Below, one piece after another: positions 5,228-11,656 of a DNA stretch of 14,966 nucleotides. This DNA comes from Bacteroidota bacterium (GTDB lineage: Bacteria; Bacteroidota; Bacteroidia; Sphingobacteriales; Sphingobacteriaceae), in contig JANYAB010000738.1 in NCBI GenBank assembly GCA_025355225.1, positions 1 through 14,966 of the forward strand, in the 5' to 3' direction. A program made the position numbers and the translations under genes. The notes below the pieces were generated by a model, which saw only the letters and a program-made list of their open reading frames with translations, was not told the origin of the DNA and ran no database searches. Position 1 is the stretch's first letter; each line of letters begins with the position of its first letter.

Positions 5228-6262
5228 ATGAAAACTTACATCCTCCTATTTTTCCTCGCCTGCTCAAGTGCTGTTGGGCTTGCCCAGGAAAAAACACCTT
5301 ACTTCACCAAATCATTATCAAGCGACGCTATTAAAGATGTATTTGTAAGTACTTCCGGTGGTAGTATTTTAGTAAGCGGTGCCGCGGGACAACAACCGCG
5401 AATAGAGGTTTATGTTACCGGTAACAATATGTTCACGCCGTCAAAAGAAGAAATAAAAAAGCGTTTGGAGGATGATTATAAATTAGATATATCGGTAACC
5501 AATCATGAACTTCGCGCAGTTGCAAAAAACAGGCATAGTAACGAAGGCGGCTGGAACTGGAATAAATCCTTAAACATATCTTTTAAGATTTATGTTCCGC
5601 AGGATGTTGCTACCAACCTTGAAACCAGCGGCGGAAGCATCCACCTGGATAATTTGAAGGGTGAGGAAAGATTTAGCACCAGCGGCGGAAGTCTTCACGT
5701 TGATCATTTGACAGGGAATATCCATGGAAGAACATCAGGCGGAAGTATCCAGGTCTCCAATTCAAGTAATAATATTGACCTGGAAACCAGCGGTGGCAGC
5801 GTGCATGCCGATAACTGTTCGGGAACAATAAAATTAGGGACATCCGGCGGCTCAATACATCTTGAACAATTGAACGGTAAAATTGACGCCACTACCAGCG
5901 GAGGCAGCGTTGAATGCAATAATATAAAAGGCGAGCTTCGCACCGGAACATCGGGCGGAAGCATCAATATGACGGATTTGGCCTGTAGCCTGGACACTTA
6001 TACCAGCGGTGGTAATATCCATGTACAAATGAGCCAGGTTGGGAAATTTGTAAAAATTGATGTGAGCGGCGGTCATGTGGATTTGCAGTTGCCATCAAAA
6101 CAAGGGCTTGACCTGAACTTGCACGGCAATAAAGTAACTGCCGACTTAGGCGGCAATTTTAGCGGTACCAAAGAGAAAGACAGGATCGACGGCAAATTAA
6201 ATGGTGGTGGCATTCCCGTAAATGTAAGCGGTGGGGGCAGGATTACTTTAACCTTAAATTAA
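5228..6262 (+). CDS. Secreted DUF4097 beta-repeat protein, SGGS-type paralogue
   Basis: A 344-residue paralogue of the preceding protein. The signal peptide is about 1-20 (MKTYILLFFLACSSAVGLAQ). A Cys at position 12 with Leu-Ala before it is a poor lipobox, and the paralogue lacks it, so ordinary secretion is more likely. The seven 18-residue repeats occupy the same positions (132-257) without gaps, followed by the same 20-residue variant and C-terminal region. Corresponding repeats match one to one (for example the fourth repeat has NCNGNIKL in one and NCSGTIKL in the other), so the tandem gene duplication came after the repeat array formed. The third Gly of every SGGG turn in the first protein is Ser here. 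The 29-nt gap has no terminator, which suggests co-transcription. Confidence 0.85.
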   Translation: MKTYILLFFLACSSAVGLAQEKTPYFTKSLSSDAIKDVFVSTSGGSILVSGAAGQQPRIEVYVTGNNMFTPSKEEIKKRLEDDYKLDISVTNHELRAVAKNRHSNEGGWNWNKSLNISFKIYVPQDVATNLETSGGSIHLDNLKGEERFSTSGGSLHVDHLTGNIHGRTSGGSIQVSNSSNNIDLETSGGSVHADNCSGTIKLGTSGGSIHLEQLNGKIDATTSGGSVECNNIKGELRTGTSGGSINMTDLACSLDTYTSGGNIHVQMSQVGKFVKIDVSGGHVDLQLPSKQGLDLNLHGNKVTADLGGNFSGTKEKDRIDGKLNGGGIPVNVSGGGRITLTLN

Positions 6263-6279
6263 GCTTAAAGGCTCAAACC

Positions 6280-6350
6280 AAGTCTGAAGTCTTAAGTCGG
6301 AAGTGTAATGATGAAATAAATAATTACTTTCGACTTAAGACTTTCGACTT
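6280..6350. repeat. Inverted arms of 7-bp units (AAGTCNN / NNGACTT)
   Basis: Forward arm 6280-6307 has four contiguous 7-bp units: three of consensus AAGTCNN and one degenerate. Arm 6323-6350 has one degenerate and three perfect NNGACTT units, the reverse complement. The 15-nt centre is AT-rich. The arms could form a long stem 17 nt after the second DUF4097 stop and may act as its terminator. Confidence 0.8.
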
Positions 6351-6369
6351 GAACAACCTGTATCGTTAC

Positions 6370-6464
6370 CGGACACGGACTGTTTCATTTATGAACGTCT
6401 TCATATATCGGATGTGCTCACAAATATTTGACGATCAGCACGTTTAAATTTTGGCATAAGTTTT
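6370..6464 (+). promoter_or_regulatory. Candidate regulatory region of the first permease gene
   Basis: TTGGCATAAGTTTT at 6451-6464 lies 41 nt before ATG 6492. Nearly the same motif (TTGGTATAAGTTTT) lies 43 nt before the fourth permease. It resembles the -24 half of a sigma-54 promoter, but the expected -12 GC is missing. Upstream are a direct repeat of CGGAC (6370-6374 and 6376-6380) and the perfect palindrome CAAATATTTG (6421-6430), possible activator sites. AGGAGG at 6465-6470 is too far from the ATG to be a ribosome binding site. Confidence 0.3.
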
Positions 6465-6491
6465 AGGAGGGATTTAAATAAAGATCTTACC

Positions 6492-8864
6492 ATGATAAGA
6501 AACTACATCAAAACTGCCTGGAGAAATATTAAAAAACATCCGGGCTTTTCTTTTATTAACGCAGGTGGATTAACGCTGGGTATTGCCAGTTGTTTATTGC
6601 TGCTATTATATGTTTCCTATCATCTAAGTTATGACCACCAGTTTAAAAACCTGGAAAATGTTTATATGGTTGAGAACAACCAGCCGGGTGATGGCAAGAT
6701 ATATACTTTTTCGGCAACGCCGCGCTTACTGTCAACTACTATAAAAAGTGAAGTACCCGGCGTGGTTCAAACAGCCAGGGTGATTAGCTACACCGCTGGT
6801 GGCCTGATCACCTACAATAACAACAGCTTTGAAAAAGCAGGCTTATTTGCCGAACCGGGTTTTCTTTCCATGTTTTCTTATCACTTTATTGAAGGGAATC
6901 CTTTAAAGGCATTAACGCAACCTAATTCCATTGTAATTACCAAAGGATTGGCCCAAACGCTTTTTGGTAACAAGGACGCAATGAACAAAACCATCATACG
7001 CAACAATAAATTGCCGCTGATGGTTACCGGGGTAATTGACAACGTGCCCGCTAATGCCAGTTTTCAATTTGATTTTGTAATTCCATGGGTTCTGTTTGAG
7101 GATGCCAATCCATGGGCAAAAAATGCAGATTGGGGCAGCAATTTTGCCAATACTTTTGTGCAATTAAAAGACCCATCATATCTGACCCAGGCCAACAGGG
7201 TGATGAAGCCACTGATTGGCAAACATAGCAATGGCAATAAAAATGAAGTATTTCTGTTCCCTTTTTCAAAACTTCATTTATACTCAAAATTCGAGAACGG
7301 TAAATCAGTTGGCGGCTTAATAGACCAAATGCATCTTTTCGAAGTCCTGGCTCTTTGCATCCTCCTTATTGCCTGCGTAAATTTCATGAACCTTTCAACA
7401 GCGCGATCCGAAGAGAGGGCAAGGGAAGTTGGCATACGCAAAGCAATCGGTTCCAGCAGGAAATCATTGATAGGGCAATTTATTACGGAATCGCTTATTT
7501 TATCTTTTATATCGACTATAACTGCGGTAATATTATTAGTGTTAGTAATACCTTTCTTTAATGATCTTTTAAATATCAAATTAATATTGCCCCTTGGCGA
7601 ATGGTATGCGTGGGCACTGGTTATTGGCTTAGGCCTTTTAACCGGGCTGATCTCTGGCAGTTACCCGGCATTTTATTTATCGTCTTTTCAGCCCATAAAA
7701 GTTTTAAAGGGAATGTTTAAAGGAAATAAAAGTGCGTTGCCAATACGTAAGATATTGGTTGTGGTGCAATTTGCATTTGCTGTTTTCCTCATCACGGCTA
7801 CAATTTGTATTTATCGCCAGATTCGATTTATCCAAAGTAAGTCAAACGGATATGATAAAGAAAACCTTGTGGAAATACCGGTAGAGGGTGATCTGGGTAA
7901 AAAAACCGATGTGTTGGTTAATGAACTTAAAAATAACGGTGCCATTACTGCTGCAACGGGAGTGTCGCAAAGTATTACACAAAATGGTAATAATACCTGG
8001 GGAATAACCTGGCCCGGAAAGCAACCTGATCAAAAGGTGCTGTTCGACATATTTGGCGCCGGCTTTGATTTCACACATACCACAGGAGTTAAGTTGCTTG
8101 AAGGGCGTGAGTTTTCAAACCAGTTTCCGGCAGATACCAGTAATAAATCAATCATGATCAATGAAACAGCGGCTAAATTGATGCACTTAAAACAAACGGT
8201 TGGCACTATAATAAAATGGGGCGATCAGCCTTATACCGTTGTCGGTATATATAAGGATTTTGTATGGGGATCTCCTTATCAAAAAATTCCACCAATGATA
8301 ACAATCTATATAGGAGGTACCGGTGCCGCCGCAATTGCCATGCGCCTTAATCCAGCTAAAAGTATTACAAGTTGTATCGATCAGATCAACAAAAGCCTTA
8401 AATCAATTAACCCGGCATATCCGCCAACTGTTCATTTTGTTGATAGCGATTTTGAGAAAAAATTTGAAAGTGAAAAACTATTGGCCATGCTGGCTAATTT
8501 GTTTGGCGGTTTAGCGATTATTATTTCCTGCCTGGGCCTTTTCGGTTTGGCTGCTTATGCTGCCGAACAACGCACCAAAGAAATAGGGGTACGCAAGGTA
8601 TTAGGCGCAACGGTAACCAACCTGGCCGGTTTGTTATCAAAAGATTTTTTGAAGCTGGTGACTATTGCAATAATAATAGCGGTTCCGGTATCGGTTTGGG
8701 CCTTAAACAAATGGCTTAACAACTACGAAAACCGCGTGGAATTAAGCTGGTGGATAATGGCTTTGGCTGGTGTAATTACTATTGCTATTGCATTGTTAAC
8801 AGTTAGCTACCAGGCAGTAAAAGCAGCTTTAGCAAACCCGGTTAAAAGTTTGAGGAGCGAGTAA
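6492..8864 (+). CDS. MacB/FtsX-like ABC transporter permease 1
   Basis: A 790-residue inner-membrane permease with MacB-type periplasmic core and two FtsX-like domains. Expected topology from hydrophobicity is one helix at about 20-43, a periplasmic domain at 44-281, four helices at about 282-302, 334-356, 373-398 and 421-443, a second periplasmic domain at 444-665, and three helices at about 666-689, 722-742 and 754-779. The cytoplasmic signature REVGIRKAIGSS follows the second helix and recurs as KEIGVRKVLGAT near 698-709, where FtsX-family permeases contact the ATPase. The protein itself has no Walker motifs and no ATPase gene is near, so any ATPase partner must be encoded elsewhere. Substrate unknown; the family moves substrates or signals across the periplasm by mechanotransmission. 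It ends in ANPVKSLRSE like its paralogues. Confidence 0.92.
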   Translation: MIRNYIKTAWRNIKKHPGFSFINAGGLTLGIASCLLLLLYVSYHLSYDHQFKNLENVYMVENNQPGDGKIYTFSATPRLLSTTIKSEVPGVVQTARVISYTAGGLITYNNNSFEKAGLFAEPGFLSMFSYHFIEGNPLKALTQPNSIVITKGLAQTLFGNKDAMNKTIIRNNKLPLMVTGVIDNVPANASFQFDFVIPWVLFEDANPWAKNADWGSNFANTFVQLKDPSYLTQANRVMKPLIGKHSNGNKNEVFLFPFSKLHLYSKFENGKSVGGLIDQMHLFEVLALCILLIACVNFMNLSTARSEERAREVGIRKAIGSSRKSLIGQFITESLILSFISTITAVILLVLVIPFFNDLLNIKLILPLGEWYAWALVIGLGLLTGLISGSYPAFYLSSFQPIKVLKGMFKGNKSALPIRKILVVVQFAFAVFLITATICIYRQIRFIQSKSNGYDKENLVEIPVEGDLGKKTDVLVNELKNNGAITAATGVSQSITQNGNNTWGITWPGKQPDQKVLFDIFGAGFDFTHTTGVKLLEGREFSNQFPADTSNKSIMINETAAKLMHLKQTVGTIIKWGDQPYTVVGIYKDFVWGSPYQKIPPMITIYIGGTGAAAIAMRLNPAKSITSCIDQINKSLKSINPAYPPTVHFVDSDFEKKFESEKLLAMLANLFGGLAIIISCLGLFGLAAYAAEQRTKEIGVRKVLGATVTNLAGLLSKDFLKLVTIAIIIAVPVSVWALNKWLNNYENRVELSWWIMALAGVITIAIALLTVSYQAVKAALANPVKSLRSE

Positions 8865-8869
8865 GCTGT

Positions 8870-8954
8870 CTGAATCAGAATTTTCAGAATTAATGAATTT
8901 TCAGAATTTGATCGCTTTGACATTCTGATAATTTGTAATTCTGATTTGATTCAG
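8870..8954. repeat. Imperfect inverted repeat built from CAGAATT units
   Basis: The left part (8870-8910) repeats CAGAATT at 8-9-nt intervals. The right part (8921-8954) carries the reverse-complement ATTCTG units. CTGAATCAGAATT at 8870-8882 pairs with AATTCTG...GATTCAG at 8937-8954, with a small insertion. It starts five bases after the stop of permease 1 and could fold as a terminator or pause. Confidence 0.65.
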
Positions 8955-8959
8955 AAAAA

Positions 8960-9029
8960 GATTTAGTATTTAGGTTTTAGAATTTAGCATTTAGAATTTA
9001 GGTTTTAGAATTTAGGCTTTAGAGTTTAA
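8960..9029. repeat. Tandem array of ten 7-bp units, NNTTTAG
   Basis: Nine contiguous units of consensus NNTTTAG, with mostly RW at the first two bases, run from 8960 to 9022; a tenth degenerate unit runs to 9029. The array ends 11 nt before the start codon of permease 2, so it occupies the place where a promoter and leader would be. No TAnnTTTG box or ECF-like element is seen there, so permease 2 may depend on read-through or on the array itself. Confidence 0.85.
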
Positions 9030-9040
9030 TATTTTACACG

Positions 9041-11452
9041 ATGATCAGGAATTACATCAAAACGGCGTGGAGAAACCTGGTAAAAAACAAAGTTTTTTCC
9101 TTTATAAACGTCTTTGGTTTAGCTGTGGGATTGGCCTGCTGCATGTTTATTGCGGCTTATCTTTATTCGGAACTTACTTATGACACCTATTCGGTAAACT
9201 CAAAACAGCTGTACCGGGTAGGTGTTTATGCTTTGGGGAATGGAAGCGTGGCAAATTTCCCGATGGTTGATGTCGCTGTGGGCCAGGGTATGAAAAATGC
9301 TTATCCCCAGATATTGGCGTCAACACGTTTAACAAACAAACCCGTGTTCGTTAGTTATAAAGACAGGAAATTTAAGGAGCAAAAAGTGGCAGTTACAGAC
9401 GCTAACTTTCTGCAACTGTTTTCTATCCCGATGATACAGGGTGCTACCAAAACTGCGCTTACAGAACCGCATAGTATTGTAATTACTGCTGAACTAGCAA
9501 AAAAATATTTTGGAAGCGAATCTTCTATTGGTAAAACATTAAAAGTGAACAATGACTTGATGAAAGTTACTGGTGTAATTGACAAAATACCCGATAATTC
9601 ACATTTTCATTTTGATGCCTTTATCAGTATGTCCACTTATCCGGATCAGCCGCAAACCTGGAGCAATGTCGGCTATTACACCTACTTATTACTGGGAAAA
9701 GACGCTGACCCAAAAAAACTGGAAGCTCAATTTCCACAACTGGTAGCCAAATATGTAGTGCCTGAAGTACAGCACGATATGGGGGTGAGCCTCGCTGAAG
9801 CACAGAAGTCGGTCAATAGTTTTAAGTTTTATCTGCAGCCGATCACCGATATCCACCTGCACTCATCCACAAAATATGATATTGAGCCGAATGGGGACGT
9901 CAGTTATGTTTACATTTTCGGTGCCCTCGCAGTATTTATTCTTTTGCTCGCCTGCATTAATTTTACTAATCTTTCTACCGCGAGTTCGGCCAAACGCTCA
10001 AAAGAGGTGGGTATCCGTAAGGTGCTGGGATCGTTAAAGCAATGGTTGATAACCCAATTCCTGGTCGAATCAGTAATGCTCACACTGTTTTCAATGATAT
10101 TTGCTTTAGGAATAGTTTTTCTTTTGCTCCCTTATTTTAATGACCTGTCGGGCAAGCATGTTAGTATTAGTTTCTTTATAAACTATAATGCTTTACTCAT
10201 TGGAATGGGCCTGACTTTATTTGTCGGGTTACTTGCCGGATTATACCCGGCATTCTTCTTGTCATCGTTCAAGATACTCAATGTTTTAAAAGGAAGTTTG
10301 GGTACCGAACCGGCTAAGAAGAATTTTTTACAAAGCAGCCTGGTCGTTTTTCAATTCACAATATCAACCGCACTTATTATTGCGACATTTATTGTTTACC
10401 AGCAATTGCATTTTATGCAGAACAAAAAGCTGGGTTACAATAAAGATCAGCTATTGGTTTTAAGTGATACCTACTCACTCGGCAATAATGAATATGCCTT
10501 TAAGCAGCAACTACTTCGCGACAGCCGGACTGTAAACGCAACCATTTCAACCAATATTCCCGGTAATGGCAACGTTGGCGGCACGCAGGTTTATCCCCAG
10601 GAACGTACAGGCGACGAGAACAAGAACGAGATCCACATGAACATTTACCAGGTAGATGGTAATTACCTGCCAACGTTGGGGATTAGTTTGGCTGAAGGGA
10701 GGAATATTTCGCCCGATTTTCCGGCGGACTCAGCTTCGGCAATTATTAACCAGGCTGCCGTGCACGAATTAGGCTGGGATCATACAGAGCCAATAGGAAA
10801 AACCATAGTACGTTCGGGTAGGAGGGCATTTACTGTGGTTGGCGTGGTGAAAGATTTCAACTACACATCCGCCAAAGAAAAAGTTGCACCGTTAATGCTC
10901 CTGCCTGTACACCGGCACGGTGCTATCATTATGAGAATAAAGCCTGCTGATGCAAGCGGCTTATTGCGCGATATCAGAAAGCAATGGGATGATTACAAAG
11001 TAGATGGCCCTTTCAGCTATTATTTTGTTGACGAGCAATTTGCATCACTATATGCCTCCGAGCAACGCACCGGGCAAATATTTACATCTTTTGCCGTTAT
11101 AGCCGTAATTATTGCCAGCCTGGGTTTATTTGGCCTTGCCGCGTTCATGATCAAGCTGCGTGTTAAAGAGATCGGTATTCGCAAAGTATTGGGGGCCTCG
11201 TCCGCAAAGATAACCGGCATGCTTTCTATAGAATTTCTAAAGCTGGTTTTAACGGCTATATTTATTTCTTTTCCTGTTACCTGGTTTGCCATGCATCATT
11301 GGTTACAGGATTTTGCCTATCGCATTGATATTCAATGGTGGGTGTTTGCGATTGCAGGTGGTATCGCGTTGGCAATTGCATTTATCACAATCAGTTTTCA
11401 ATCAATAAAAGCAGCTATTGCCAACCCGGTTAAGAGTTTGAGGAGCGAGTAG
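9041..11452 (+). CDS. MacB/FtsX-like ABC transporter permease 2
   Basis: An 803-residue paralogue of permease 1, with the same eight-helix layout. The first helix is at about 18-42, the next four are at about 290-312, 343-365, 382-407 and 431-453, and the last three are at about 680-702, 735-755 and 765-790. Coupling signatures KEVGIRKVLGSL (about 320) and KEIGIRKVLGAS (about 708) are present. The two periplasmic domains differ strongly from permease 1, while the first 35 residues and the C-terminus are close, which fits divergence in what is sensed or bound. The start ATG 9041 (MIRNYIKTAWRN) matches its paralogues. It has no ATPase domain. The gap to permease 1 is 176 nt and filled by repeats. 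Confidence 0.92.
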   Translation: MIRNYIKTAWRNLVKNKVFSFINVFGLAVGLACCMFIAAYLYSELTYDTYSVNSKQLYRVGVYALGNGSVANFPMVDVAVGQGMKNAYPQILASTRLTNKPVFVSYKDRKFKEQKVAVTDANFLQLFSIPMIQGATKTALTEPHSIVITAELAKKYFGSESSIGKTLKVNNDLMKVTGVIDKIPDNSHFHFDAFISMSTYPDQPQTWSNVGYYTYLLLGKDADPKKLEAQFPQLVAKYVVPEVQHDMGVSLAEAQKSVNSFKFYLQPITDIHLHSSTKYDIEPNGDVSYVYIFGALAVFILLLACINFTNLSTASSAKRSKEVGIRKVLGSLKQWLITQFLVESVMLTLFSMIFALGIVFLLLPYFNDLSGKHVSISFFINYNALLIGMGLTLFVGLLAGLYPAFFLSSFKILNVLKGSLGTEPAKKNFLQSSLVVFQFTISTALIIATFIVYQQLHFMQNKKLGYNKDQLLVLSDTYSLGNNEYAFKQQLLRDSRTVNATISTNIPGNGNVGGTQVYPQERTGDENKNEIHMNIYQVDGNYLPTLGISLAEGRNISPDFPADSASAIINQAAVHELGWDHTEPIGKTIVRSGRRAFTVVGVVKDFNYTSAKEKVAPLMLLPVHRHGAIIMRIKPADASGLLRDIRKQWDDYKVDGPFSYYFVDEQFASLYASEQRTGQIFTSFAVIAVIIASLGLFGLAAFMIKLRVKEIGIRKVLGASSAKITGMLSIEFLKLVLTAIFISFPVTWFAMHHWLQDFAYRIDIQWWVFAIAGGIALAIAFITISFQSIKAAIANPVKSLRSE

Positions 11453-11523
11453 AATAGTTTGCAATGTGAAGTTGGTAGTAATCAGTGGAGAGCAATGTGT
11501 TGGCCGTGGGCGGGAGAATCAAT

Positions 11524-11546
11524 ATCATCCTTTAAGGGAGATTTTT
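11524..11546 (+). terminator. Possible intrinsic terminator after permease 2
   Basis: ATCATCC (11524-11530) pairs imperfectly with GGGAGAT (11536-11542) around TTTAA, followed by a run of five T. It lies 72 nt after the permease 2 stop and just upstream of the candidate promoter of permease 3. The stem is short and has a mismatch. A separate 9-bp inverted pair, TGTGAAGTT (11465-11473) and AACTTCACA (11578-11586), encloses it. Confidence 0.35.
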
Positions 11547-11564
11547 ATATCTTTTAGATATTCC

Positions 11565-11595
11565 GTGTAACCTTCTAAACTTCACAGGTGTCTTA
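11565..11595 (+). promoter_or_regulatory. Candidate ECF-sigma promoter for permease 3
   Basis: GTGTAAC at 11565-11571 and GTCTTA at 11590-11595 are separated by 18 nt after AAC, the same spacing as at 4108-4137. Without gaps the two regions also share TT at the same two places after AAC. The predicted start of transcription would leave a leader of about 55 nt before ATG 11657. Confidence 0.45.
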
Positions 11596-11656
11596 TGATT
11601 GTGTTTTCTCTTTTTTAATCTGATAAGAAGTCCGGCCAATATTCAAATTAAATATC

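Noticed and set aside
5258..5266. Lipobox (Leu-Ala-Cys at codons 10-12) making the second DUF4097 protein a lipoprotein
   Set aside because: The -3 position is weak (Phe), the paralogue has no Cys there, and both have an ordinary cleavage region ending in LGQ or LAQ.
5704..5997. A 97-codon minus-strand frame opposite the second DUF4097 gene
   Set aside because: Same repeat-shadow explanation; no independent start context or family match.
6465..6470. AGGAGG as ribosome binding site of permease 1
   Set aside because: It ends 21 nt before the ATG, too far for a Shine-Dalgarno interaction, and no other gene here shows a strong one.
7355..7561. 68-codon plus-strand frame inside permease 1
   Set aside because: It lies wholly within conserved transmembrane coding sequence of the permease in another frame.
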